This document shows positions 16,077-23,705 of a DNA stretch of 27,581 nucleotides, piece by piece. Position 1 is the stretch's first letter, and every line of letters begins with the position of its first letter. The stretch spans positions 1 through 27,581 of the forward strand of contig JABZGO010000002.1 of the NCBI GenBank assembly GCA_015259305.1, given 5' to 3'. Below the pieces are notes generated by a model. It was not told the DNA's origin, searched no databases, and worked only from the letters and a program-made list of their open reading frames with translations. The position numbers and the translations under genes are program-made. The stretch is from Alloprevotella tannerae. Lineage in GTDB: Bacteria > Bacteroidota > Bacteroidia > Bacteroidales > Bacteroidaceae.

Positions 16077-17602
16077 ACTACTTTGGCCCTGATTGTTTCT
16101 ATTATTTTCTTTCTCTCCTTCTTCGTGCATACGATAAATAAGGATGTGATCAACACCAATGCCACAGACAAAGTGCTGATACTGATAAACCTCAATAAAT
16201 TGTTAGTCGGCATCAATTCCATACAGCAAAAGCAGCCTCCCATCACCAAAGCAAACATAAGGAAACAAGGAATAACCGCCTCTTTATAAAACCGTCGCCA
16301 ATTGAAAGTCTTAAAATCATTGCGCAGCAGTCGAACATAATAATTAGACTTTGCCAGCTCCACAATAACCATAAAAACAAATGGAGCGACAGGTGATGCG
16401 CCAAACTTAAACAATATATAGGCAACCAACAATACGAGAAGCATCAGGCAACCTTCAAAAAGAGAGTATCTTTTATTCTTGCCCGTAGCCATAATTCCGA
16501 AGATTACAGGAGAGAATAAAACGCTAATGACGCAAGCTAACAATTGAAGCTTGCAAAACTCGGCTGTATAAGGCGGAGGCGTCACAAGCCACAATTTCAG
16601 AATATAATCGGCACAGAAAAAGAAAGGAGCAGAAAGTAGTAACATCAAGGAAAAAGAAAATTTCCCGGAACTTATTATCAACTCCTCAAAACGATTAAAG
16701 TCCTTGGATGAAAAGGATTTCGTAATAGCAGGCCTTACAGACATTGAAAAGTTTTTAGCAAAGCCGGAAATTGCGCCATAAACAGTATTAGCAAAACCGC
16801 ACGCTGCATTGACAATCACACCAAAGAATACATTCAAAAAGATATTGATACCTTGGTTTTTTAACGTAAAGCTTAAGCTTGCAAAGACGTCCCAAGATGA
16901 AAAGATCAGAATAGGCTTCATCAAGCTCCACTCTCTTTGAAAAGAAAACTTACATTCTTTGAAATGACGCTTACAATAAAAATAATATATCGACTGTATC
17001 AATAAGGCAAAAAAGAAAATCAAGAAACCATACGTAATCAACTTATCAAAAAACACGAAGTAGACGACAAAGCAAGCGACAAGCTTTAAGACCGTGTCCA
17101 ATATACCCACGTAAGCAAAGACATTCATTTTTTCGTGGGCAATAATCGTCGAATTATATGGTACTTGAATGATCTCAAGCATCAAAGAAAAGATGGAAAA
17201 CTCATAAACCCAAATCGCAGCGTCCATTCTTGGCTGCGGGATCACTAAATAATTACAGACAAGCCAAAGTCCTACTGTTTGAGCAACGACAAAGACTAGT
17301 ACAGCCAGCAGAAGGTGAACATTTAAGGTGGCGGAAAAGGTCTTACGTAACCTTTCAGGATCTCCATTTCCTAACTCATAAGCCAAAAAGCGAGAGGTTG
17401 CACCAGCCAAAGAGCTATTTAGAAAACCAAACAACACGACAACACCGGCTACAACTTGATAAACGCCTAAATCTTCAACGCCCAACACCTGTAGTATAAT
17501 CCTCGACGTATAAAGAGAAACGACAAGATTAAACAGCATGCGAGCGTACAGAAACAGTGTATTCTTAGCTATCGTTTTATTTGAAGAAATAATTTCAGCC
17601 AT
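16073..17602 (-). CDS. Polysaccharide flippase (Wzx-like, MATE/MVF superfamily)
   Basis: A 509-residue membrane protein with about 12-14 hydrophobic segments, predicted to move undecaprenyl-linked repeat units across the inner membrane. Seen: NTLFLYARMLFNLVVSLYTS (about 14-33), SRIILQVLGVEDLGVYQVVA, and SSLAGATSRFLAYELG near residue 65, the standard opening of Bacteroidetes Wzx proteins; SMSVRPAITKSF in the middle; and a basic C-terminal tail ending in KKERKKIIETIRAKVV. It is the first gene of the polysaccharide operon; a candidate promoter lies at 17901-17933, giving a leader of about 290 bases. The stop overlaps the start of the following GT2 gene. Confidence 0.92.
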   Translation of the reverse strand: MAEIISSNKTIAKNTLFLYARMLFNLVVSLYTSRIILQVLGVEDLGVYQVVAGVVVLFGFLNSSLAGATSRFLAYELGNGDPERLRKTFSATLNVHLLLAVLVFVVAQTVGLWLVCNYLVIPQPRMDAAIWVYEFSIFSLMLEIIQVPYNSTIIAHEKMNVFAYVGILDTVLKLVACFVVYFVFFDKLITYGFLIFFFALLIQSIYYFYCKRHFKECKFSFQREWSLMKPILIFSSWDVFASLSFTLKNQGINIFLNVFFGVIVNAACGFANTVYGAISGFAKNFSMSVRPAITKSFSSKDFNRFEELIISSGKFSFSLMLLLSAPFFFCADYILKLWLVTPPPYTAEFCKLQLLACVISVLFSPVIFGIMATGKNKRYSLFEGCLMLLVLLVAYILFKFGASPVAPFVFMVIVELAKSNYYVRLLRNDFKTFNWRRFYKEAVIPCFLMFALVMGGCFCCMELMPTNNLLRFISISTLSVALVLITSLFIVCTKKERKKIIETIRAKVV

Positions 17603-17900
17603 TCGTTTTTTCTAATCGACCGATTACACACAACAAGTTCAGAAATAACAAAAAGAAATATGAGGACAAAGCATCACATTATTGTCATGCTATCTCCCTA
17701 TATCTGTTATTCTTAATTAATCTACAGAAAGAGAAACGGTACTATCCAGTTTCTTCATCCCTCTCTCTATTTTATGTCTTTATTAGCAGTGATAAAGGCT
17801 TGCCGGGCCTTGGATAAATTGGGTAAAGACTTCATCCTATACTAGTTATCTTTCAACTTTATATCACCGAGAACGATGCTGTGATTTCTATGCCGGATTA

Positions 17901-17933
17901 CAAAGTTACCAATCACAATCTCTCAAATGCAAA
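17901..17933 (-). promoter_or_regulatory. Candidate promoter of the polysaccharide operon
   Basis: On the minus strand, -7 box TAACTTTG (17908-17901) is an exact TAnnTTTG; TTTG at 17933-17930 lies 21 bp upstream, within the spacing known for Bacteroides -33 boxes. Transcription would start near 17895, about 290 bases before the flippase ATG. Confidence 0.55.
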
Positions 17934-17982
17934 AATAGAGATAATTAATGACAAACACCCTTCTTGACGTTCTATTTTTTTA

Positions 17983-18018
17983 ATGCCGAGTTAAATAACT
18001 GACTATTTAACTCGGCAT
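17983..18018. repeat. Perfect 15-bp inverted repeat, possible terminator
   Basis: ATGCCGAGTTAAATA (17983-17997), six-base loop, and TATTTAACTCGGCAT (18004-18018). On the plus strand it is followed by AATCTTTT; on the minus strand, where the upstream gene (18119-19126) ends 100 bp before it, it is followed by A-rich sequence and not by a T tract. It may end that transcript, or be an operator or attachment-type site between it and the operon promoter. Confidence 0.55.
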
Positions 18019-18118
18019 AATCTTTTCAGATCTCGCAAAGATCAGATATGTATTTCGCTCACTGTCCGCCGGCAGTACTTAAGCCATATTGCAAGCCAAT
18101 GCAACGCGCACTGATTGA

Positions 18119-19126
18119 TCAGCCTCGAGAAGCGCCGGAGCGCGATTTCACAACAATATAAATTCCTAAGCCTATGAAGGCGGCAAGAATGATGAGCAGC
18201 GGCATAGCATACTCTTGTGGCTCCCCCCAAAACTCTTTGAAGAAATCAATACGCCCTAAGATCTCCACAGGAACCCAGAAAACGATTACCGTAGCGTAAG
18301 CCATACGCAAGTTAGCGCCCCAAGCCGAAAGACGCAACTGCTTCCAGAACATCAAAATCGAACCAACCAAGCAGAATGCACCAACCATAAACGTCACAGG
18401 GTGGTGATCGCCCAAGAAATTCTTATCATAACAAAACATCAAGAGCAGATACGAAGCCCAAAGCATCATATTGACCTCCATAAACGTCACGATACTCGTA
18501 TGGCGTGTCATAGGATGCGGTGCGATAGCCTTGCGCTTGCTGCGGAAGCACACCTTCTGAATCCACGTAATAAAGAGACAACCATTGCGCGTACTGAAAA
18601 TGTACATCACCATCATCATCATCCAAAAGCCAAAAGAAGCTGACAAAATCAGGTATTCAGGGCGAGTAGCCATCGCATCTTTTACCCACGGCTCACTCAT
18701 ACTATTGACCAGCTTTCCATTGATATGCATTACGGTTGTAGAGATGCCGTCGACATAAGTACTCGTCGTGCTCACCACACCATTGACAAGCTCAGGGTGC
18801 ACGCCATATCGGTGCGCATAATACAGGAAGAGAAATTCCACCCAACCGGTCCAAAAGAGCAAACCGCCCAAGAGTCCCAAGAGGGTTTGTCGCGTATCGC
18901 CACGCACAAAGACGCCGACAATCACAATGATCAATCCGGCAAGTCCCAGCAAGAAACCGGCCACGTGAACAGTACTCGGCGCCAAATAATGCTCCATCAG
19001 CAGCATCAAAGCGTGGCCCAGCGGCATCGCAAACAAGACGATAAGGAAAGACGCTATCGTACGCCACACATACAATTTGCGGCGCGATTTGTCAAGAGTC
19101 GAATTTTGAAGTGTAGACATATCCAT
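18119..19126 (-). CDS. Conserved-looking membrane protein of unknown function, about eight helices
   Basis: A 335-residue protein that I do not recognise as a named family. Hydrophobic segments lie at about 22-45, 54-74, 80-103, 158-177, 214-231, 241-260, 272-290 and 307-326. Between the third and fourth is a soluble loop of about 50 residues (YGVHPELVNGVVSTTSTYVD and on to SEPWVKDAMATRPEY), and a basic loop lies at about 190-208. Methionine runs (WMMMMVMYIF) and His/Asp-rich DKNFLGDHHPVTF stand out. The two N-terminal ATGs (19126 and 19120) are close; the first was taken. It has its own promoter candidate at 19226-19233 and is separated by a terminator from the isomerase gene, so it is probably monocistronic. 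Confidence 0.8.
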   Translation of the reverse strand: MDMSTLQNSTLDKSRRKLYVWRTIASFLIVLFAMPLGHALMLLMEHYLAPSTVHVAGFLLGLAGLIIVIVGVFVRGDTRQTLLGLLGGLLFWTGWVEFLFLYYAHRYGVHPELVNGVVSTTSTYVDGISTTVMHINGKLVNSMSEPWVKDAMATRPEYLILSASFGFWMMMMVMYIFSTRNGCLFITWIQKVCFRSKRKAIAPHPMTRHTSIVTFMEVNMMLWASYLLLMFCYDKNFLGDHHPVTFMVGAFCLVGSILMFWKQLRLSAWGANLRMAYATVIVFWVPVEILGRIDFFKEFWGEPQEYAMPLLIILAAFIGLGIYIVVKSRSGASRG

Positions 19127-19201
19127 TTAAATATTCAAGCGTAAATAAAACCAGAAAAGGTGCGTCCATTGCCCACGCACACATCTCTATTATATAAATA
19201 A

Positions 19202-19218
19202 TATGGGCCTAAAGCCCA
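19202..19218. repeat. Small hairpin at the 5' end of the predicted transcript
   Basis: ATGGGC CTAAA GCCCAT, a 6-bp perfect stem with five-base loop. It begins right at the start point predicted from the -7 box at 19226-19233, so the mRNA of the membrane-protein gene would carry it as a 5'-terminal stem-loop. Confidence 0.45.
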
Positions 19219-19225
19219 TCTTCGG

Positions 19226-19233
19226 CAAATGTA
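19226..19233 (-). promoter_or_regulatory. Candidate -7 box for the membrane-protein gene
   Basis: Minus strand TACATTTG, an exact TAnnTTTG; TTG lies 17 bp upstream (19253-19251). Start would be near 19219, about 93 bases before the ATG at 19126. The rest of the 351-bp gap (19127-19477) holds only the terminator at 19414-19452. Confidence 0.5.
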
Positions 19234-19413
19234 CAACAAAAAGCATACAACAACGAATTTCTTGACGACACTTTTGAGTGCCCTCTCATTATTTACGAAG
19301 ACGTTGATACCTGCTGCTAACAAAGCGATCGCAAAAGCCAAAAAGGCGCGGCCATCACTAACTACAATATATCCGTCATCGCATCATCTAAAGCCTCGCC
19401 TGCACGCACACAG

Positions 19414-19452
19414 AAAAGCCGCCGACAATAACATAAAGCATTGTCGGCGGCT
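19414..19452 (-). terminator. Intrinsic terminator of the isomerase gene
   Basis: A 13-bp perfect stem, AGCCGCCGACAAT (19417-19429) with ATTGTCGGCGGCT (19440-19452) and a ten-base loop. On the minus strand it is followed by TTTTC. It begins 25 bp after the stop codon of the isomerase gene. Confidence 0.88.
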
Positions 19453-19477
19453 AATTATTGCGTTGTTATCTTCCGTC

Positions 19478-21697
19478 TTAGAATCTGTAGCGATTATCTT
19501 TCACATCGCCGTTGCGCAATACAAGCGCGTTGATCAGCAACTCATTTGCACCGTAGTAGCTCTGCTGATAAATAGCTTGGAAGTAGTTTCCTGACTCGCG
19601 TTGCATTTCTGCTTTGGCGTCAAACTTCTCTGTGCCTTGCACCTTGCGCTGCACTTGCACGAAATAGATCGCTGCCGCGCCTTGAACAGCGCCCGAGAAT
19701 TGTCCTTGAGCTGTACGTGCGATTGCGCCGGCCAATTTTGGTTCAGGCACAGCCAACGAACTCAACTGCGTTTGGCTGAAGAAGTTTTGGCCTTGCAACA
19801 TTTGCAAGATCACACCCTTCTGCGTCTTCGCTTGGGCCATATCTTTCACGCCTTTCAAGCGCGCCATAAGCAGTTCGCCCTTCTTCTGCTGCTTCACGAG
19901 TCCCGTTAAGAGCTCGCGCACATTCTTGTTATCCCAAGGCAGGTAGCCCTTGTCGTTAACCGCTGTCACGCCCAACACGAGCAAGTGGTCATTGCTACGG
20001 CCGCACTCGAACAATTGTGAAACCTCGCCCGCCTTAGCCTCGTCGAAGAGCCAGCGCACAGCATCTTTCGCACGGCTGCCGCCGATTTGCTCTTGGATCG
20101 ACTGGTTGCTTTGTGCATAGTTGGGCACATCACGCACGATATAGCCTTCGCGCGGTGCGTTTTTCGTAATCGCTTCAATCGTGCGGTTTGCAGAGAGGAA
20201 GCGGTTCATCTTATTGAGGGCCGCATTATAAGTATCCTTAGAGAATTGTAGCGGGCATTTCACCACAGCCACATTATATTTCGTTTCGATATGCTTACGC
20301 TCCAAAATCTGTACGACGATGCTACCTTGCGCATTGCTGATCACGCTATAGCCCGACTGCAACGTGTTGATCTGATTGATCATCTTCGCTTGGTCATCAG
20401 GCACGTTAGGCGCTTCATATTGCGCTGAGAACATCCAGATAGAATCCGTCGGTTGGTTATAGCGCTTTGCCAAGTCCTCAAATTTCGCACCACCCTGCAA
20501 AGCCTTCAAGATGCTGTCTGCACGCGTTTGACTTTCCTTCGGCGTCTTGCCCACAGCCGCTATCATACGGTAGCGTACAGAGTCAGCTGCCTGCAACTTG
20601 TTAATCAGTTTAAGCGTATTGATCGTATTATCCTGCGCGTTGTAATAAACCGGCTTCACGATGCCTACACCCATAGAATCCAAGGCCGCAGCAATGTCAG
20701 GCGTCGAACTGAAAGCGTTCTTGCTCATAGCCAACGTCGTGTAGGGGAAGGTAGTCTTGCTCGCATTGACAACCGCTGCGGGATCGCCGCCGGCCTCCAA
20801 TTTTTGGCGCACCTCGTTCACCTCTTTCGTCAGGTCTGCCTTATCTTTCTCGCTGGCCTCAACAGTGACGTCAAGCACCTTAAGATCAACGCTCTTCGTC
20901 GGGTTGACGAATTGCTCCTTATATTGCTCGTAAGCCGCCTTCAAATCCTCATCCGTCACCTTCACGTCTTTATCGCTCACCGTCGTATAAGGTACGGCAG
21001 CCACTTCGACATCGGCCAACGTATTGCGAGCATCGAAATCCATCTTCGCAGAAATCGGGTTGGAGATAAAGGTCTGGCCCAACATGGTGTAGAATTTCAT
21101 CTTCAGCAACTCGTTGCGCAATTGTCCTTCCGTGTACTCCCAAATCTGGCGAAGCATTTGGTATTGCTCTATATAAGCCTGCTGGCCGCTTTGGGCTAAC
21201 TGCGCCATATTTTTGTCGTAATTTTTCAAGAAGTCTTGCAATGCATTCACGTCAAAGCGTCCGGTCTGCTGATTAGCAAAGCCCATTTGCGCCATCATCT
21301 GCAAGCTCTGAGCCTGCCCCGTGCGCAAAGCGTCTTGCACATCCTCGTCAGTCACTTGGATGCCGGCTTTATCGGTCTCGTGCTTGATGGCACTCGTGTT
21401 GACAAAGTCGGACCACACTTGTTCGCGAATCTGATCCTGTTCTTGATCAGTCAACGCATCACTCTGTCCGGCGCGTTGCTTCTGCATTTTCGCAATGTTA
21501 GAAAGCTGCTCAACGCGATTTTGGAAATCTTGAATCGTCAGTGTCTCGCCAAAGGCTTCGCCAACTTTCTGTTTGTCAGCGTTGGTGAGACCGGTAATCG
21601 ACTGAAAGCCACTCTCGGCAATAAAAGCAAACAGGCCAAGGCCGATGATGATCATCAGGATCTTACCTTTGCTTCTGATTTTCTGTAGTGCTGCCAT
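19478..21697 (-). CDS. Membrane-anchored SurA/PpiD-like peptidyl-prolyl isomerase (periplasmic foldase)
   Basis: A 739-residue protein with the N-terminus typical of Bacteroidales members: MAALQKIRSKGKILMIIIGL, one membrane helix at about 11-29, then a long periplasmic part. Residues about 35-230 form a SurA_N_3-like helical chaperone domain (GEAFGETLTIQDFQNRVEQL). A parvulin-type segment is at about 373-467 (ILKALQGGAKFEDLAKRYNQ, then IVVQILERK); it lacks the canonical HILV and GG.LG motifs, so catalytic activity is doubtful and the chaperone role is likelier. The tail carries more helical and beta segments. PpiD/SurA-like proteins help outer-membrane proteins fold as they leave the translocon. 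A -7 box lies at 21751-21758 and a strong terminator follows, so it is probably transcribed alone. Confidence 0.9.
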   Translation of the reverse strand: MAALQKIRSKGKILMIIIGLGLFAFIAESGFQSITGLTNADKQKVGEAFGETLTIQDFQNRVEQLSNIAKMQKQRAGQSDALTDQEQDQIREQVWSDFVNTSAIKHETDKAGIQVTDEDVQDALRTGQAQSLQMMAQMGFANQQTGRFDVNALQDFLKNYDKNMAQLAQSGQQAYIEQYQMLRQIWEYTEGQLRNELLKMKFYTMLGQTFISNPISAKMDFDARNTLADVEVAAVPYTTVSDKDVKVTDEDLKAAYEQYKEQFVNPTKSVDLKVLDVTVEASEKDKADLTKEVNEVRQKLEAGGDPAAVVNASKTTFPYTTLAMSKNAFSSTPDIAAALDSMGVGIVKPVYYNAQDNTINTLKLINKLQAADSVRYRMIAAVGKTPKESQTRADSILKALQGGAKFEDLAKRYNQPTDSIWMFSAQYEAPNVPDDQAKMINQINTLQSGYSVISNAQGSIVVQILERKHIETKYNVAVVKCPLQFSKDTYNAALNKMNRFLSANRTIEAITKNAPREGYIVRDVPNYAQSNQSIQEQIGGSRAKDAVRWLFDEAKAGEVSQLFECGRSNDHLLVLGVTAVNDKGYLPWDNKNVRELLTGLVKQQKKGELLMARLKGVKDMAQAKTQKGVILQMLQGQNFFSQTQLSSLAVPEPKLAGAIARTAQGQFSGAVQGAAAIYFVQVQRKVQGTEKFDAKAEMQRESGNYFQAIYQQSYYGANELLINALVLRNGDVKDNRYRF

Positions 21698-21750
21698 TTA
21701 TATCTATTATTTTATTGTTTCTTCCGTATTTTAATGGCTATAAAGCCGGA

Positions 21751-21758
21751 CAAAGGTA
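21751..21758 (-). promoter_or_regulatory. Candidate -7 box for the isomerase gene
   Basis: Minus strand TACCTTTG, an exact TAnnTTTG, 53 bp before the ATG at 21697. No TTTG at -33 was seen. Confidence 0.5.
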
Positions 21759-22041
21759 GCAAGTTTTATTGAGTTGCCTGCGCTCGGGCTGAAAAAAAAT
21801 ACAATTTTTCAACTATCTGCACCCATCCGGTTGAATTTCAAGCCAACGAAATGGGCCGACAAACTAAAAAAGCAGCCTTTCCCGGACGAAAAAACAACAA
21901 AAAGAACGCTGAACAGTCCTCAGCCCATCCGCTGCATCCGCTCCGGTATGCGGAAGGCAAACATAGCTTCCGCCTCCACCCCACGCATCGACCCTCAACG
22001 GTCCGCTATTTACGCGTCAAAGTCCGATCCGCCGGTTTACG

Positions 22042-22146
22042 CTCGTGAGCGTACACCTTTTTTCTCACGAGCGCAAGCCTTTTTTATCGTGAGGTGAAAC
22101 CTTTTTTGTCGTGAGATGAAATCTTTTTTGTCGTGATCAAAAACCT
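22042..22146. repeat. Array C: 22-bp tandem repeat with T6 tracts
   Basis: Four full units and one partial, starting at 22042, 22064, 22086, 22108 and 22130, exactly 22 bp apart. The unit reads about TCGTGAG, six variable bases, CC, TTTTTT. The first unit extends into a palindrome, ACGCTCGTGAGCGT (22040-22053). Copy-to-copy change is concentrated between GTGAG and the T tract. Confidence 0.88.
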
Positions 22147-22171
22147 CTCCAAAGAGCTTTGCGCGATGAAT

Positions 22172-22254
22172 ACCTTGGATTTTTTCAAAAACAAGCCAAT
22201 TAAAACCTTGGATTTTTTCAAATTTAGACCATTTAATACCTTGGATTTTTTCAT
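22172..22254. repeat. Array D: 33-bp triple repeat before the ATPase promoter
   Basis: ACCTTGGATTTTTTCA occurs at 22172, 22205 and 22238, exactly 33 bp apart, each followed by about 17 less similar bases. Read as protein it would give TLDFF every eleven residues. The last copy ends 7 bp before the -7 box TACCTTTG (22261), which itself resembles the repeat start, and its TTG at 22241-22243 is 17 bp from that box. Confidence 0.85.
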
Positions 22255-22260
22255 TTTTAC

Positions 22261-22268
22261 TACCTTTG
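22261..22268 (+). promoter_or_regulatory. Candidate -7 box for the DUF4143 ATPase gene
   Basis: Exact TAnnTTTG (TACCTTTG), 26 bp before the chosen ATG at 22295. It also argues for that start over the upstream ATGs, which would lie before the promoter. Confidence 0.55.
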
Positions 22269-22294
22269 TCGCAGATTATAAGCTTAATAGTGGC

Positions 22295-23686
22295 ATGTAT
22301 TTTCCCAGATCCATAGATACGTATCTCTCAGCTTGGGCCGCCGCATCAAGCCATAAGCCGCTACTCTTAAGAGGAGCGCGACAGGTGGGCAAGTCTACGG
22401 CCGTGCGCCATTTGGCAACGCAATTCGATAGCTTTGTCGAGGTCAATCTTGAAAAGCAGTCGTCGCTCATACAATTGTTCAAAGGCGATCTTGACGCTGT
22501 CAAAATCGTTGCGCAGTTGGCCGCCGTGATGGGTCAACCCATCACGCCCGGTAAGACGTTGCTCTTCATTGATGAGATTCAGGCCTCTCCGGAAGCCATC
22601 ATGGCCTTACGCTTCTTCAAGGAAGACTTGCCGGCTCTACACGTGATAGCAGCCGGTTCTCTGCTGGAATTTGCATTAGAAGATCTGCCCACTTTTGGGG
22701 TAGGAAGGATTCATTCGATGTTCATGTATCCGATGACCTTCGACGAATTTCTGACGGCCAACGGAGAAGACTTATTATTGCAGGCACGCAATCAGGCCAC
22801 AGCAGCCTCACCGTTGCCGCTGCCCCTCTATCAACGATTGGTAGAACTGCTGCGCGAATATATGCTGATCGGCGGTATGCCGGAAGCAGTCAGCAGATGG
22901 GTGGAAACGCATAATTACTTAGCCTGCCAAGAAGTGCAGGACGACATTGTCGTAGCTTATGAAGATGACTTTCCTAAATATAAAAAGAAAATCGACCCAC
23001 TGCTGTTAAGACTGACACTGAGAAGCGCTGCGGTGCAAGCTACGAAGAAGTTTGTCTACGCCAATGTGGGAGGAGGATATAAAACACACGAAATTAAACG
23101 GGCATTAGAACTACTTACGTTGGCCGGTATTCTGATTCCGGTGACGCACACCGATGCTAACGGATTACCGCTCGGGGCAGAGACGGACAACGCTTATAGA
23201 AAGATGCTGCTACTCGATACGGGCTTGATGCTGCGATTGCTCAATATGACGACGGGCGACATCTCAGATTTGACGACTCACATCCTAACCGCCGAAACTT
23301 CAGAACTGGTCAACAAAGGGCCGATGGCGGAGATGATGGCGGGATTGGAAATGCTTCATTATAGGCAACCCAACATTCGCCACGCCCTTTATTATTGGCA
23401 AAGAATGGCAAAGAATGCGGAAGCAGAGATAGATTATATCTCTCAGTATAAGCAGGTGGTACTTCCTGTGGAGATTAAATCGGGTACACGAGGAGGCATG
23501 AAAAGTCTTTGGTCGTTTCTACGCGAAAAGCAATTGGACAATGCCGTCAGATGTTCGTTAGAAAACTTCGGCACTTTCGATTATGCTGATACGCTCGACA
23601 ATGGTCGCCTGCGCCACGTCGCACTCTGTCCGCTTTTTGCCTTGTCTCAATTGGAGCGTTTAGCTAAAGAGTTGCCTTGGGATTGA
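22295..23686 (+). CDS. AAA ATPase with C-terminal DUF4143 domain
   Basis: A 463-residue protein of a very common but poorly understood bacterial family (AAA_14 plus DUF4143). Seen: Walker A in LLLRGARQVGKSTAVRHLAT (about 24-43), Walker B in KTLLFIDEIQASPEAI (about 86-101), sensor-like VIAAGSLLEFAL, then GRIHSMFMYPMTFDEFL, and in the C-terminal part EIDYISQYKQVVLPVEIKSG, which resembles a PD-(D/E)xK nuclease core. I chose ATG at 22295 because family likeness begins there (MYFPRSIDTYLS) and a -7 box lies 26 bp upstream; the frame continues to 22133 but that part is only the 33-bp repeat. It is the only plus-strand gene between 1 and 26.9 kb. Members are often accessory and mobile, and their role is unknown. 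Confidence 0.9.
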   Translation: MYFPRSIDTYLSAWAAASSHKPLLLRGARQVGKSTAVRHLATQFDSFVEVNLEKQSSLIQLFKGDLDAVKIVAQLAAVMGQPITPGKTLLFIDEIQASPEAIMALRFFKEDLPALHVIAAGSLLEFALEDLPTFGVGRIHSMFMYPMTFDEFLTANGEDLLLQARNQATAASPLPLPLYQRLVELLREYMLIGGMPEAVSRWVETHNYLACQEVQDDIVVAYEDDFPKYKKKIDPLLLRLTLRSAAVQATKKFVYANVGGGYKTHEIKRALELLTLAGILIPVTHTDANGLPLGAETDNAYRKMLLLDTGLMLRLLNMTTGDISDLTTHILTAETSELVNKGPMAEMMAGLEMLHYRQPNIRHALYYWQRMAKNAEAEIDYISQYKQVVLPVEIKSGTRGGMKSLWSFLREKQLDNAVRCSLENFGTFDYADTLDNGRLRHVALCPLFALSQLERLAKELPWD

Positions 23687-23705
23687 CGTCTCTCGATTTA
23701 TAAGT

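Larger units (their letters stand above)
17603..18118. other. 516-bp intergenic region ahead of the polysaccharide operon
   Basis: No gene is supported on either strand. It holds a candidate minus-strand promoter (17901-17933), a perfect 15-bp inverted repeat (17983-18018) and a weak AAGGC/GCCTT stem at 17795-17811 within the predicted leader. Nothing else is recognisable. Confidence 0.6.
21698..22294. other. 597-bp divergent intergenic region between isomerase and ATPase genes
   Basis: Holds a -7 box for each divergent gene (21751-21758 minus, 22261-22268 plus) and two adjacent tandem arrays (22042-22146 and 22172-22254). The stretch 21760-22040 shows no gene; the open frames across it have no recognisable likeness and the codons look random. 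Confidence 0.65.

Noticed and set aside
16077..16130. Upstream extension of the GT2 gene
   Set aside because: It is a charged stretch overlapping the flippase; MKFSVITISYNN at 16076 is the normal family start and gives an ATGA overlap.
19135..19341. Small minus-strand gene (68 residues) between the isomerase and the membrane-protein gene
   Set aside because: It contains the promoter box and 5' hairpin of the downstream gene and resembles no known protein; only its N-terminal part is hydrophobic.
22133..22294. Upstream extension of the ATPase as the real start
   Set aside because: It consists of the 33-bp repeat and lies before the -7 box; family likeness begins at 22295. Kept as a low-weight finding.
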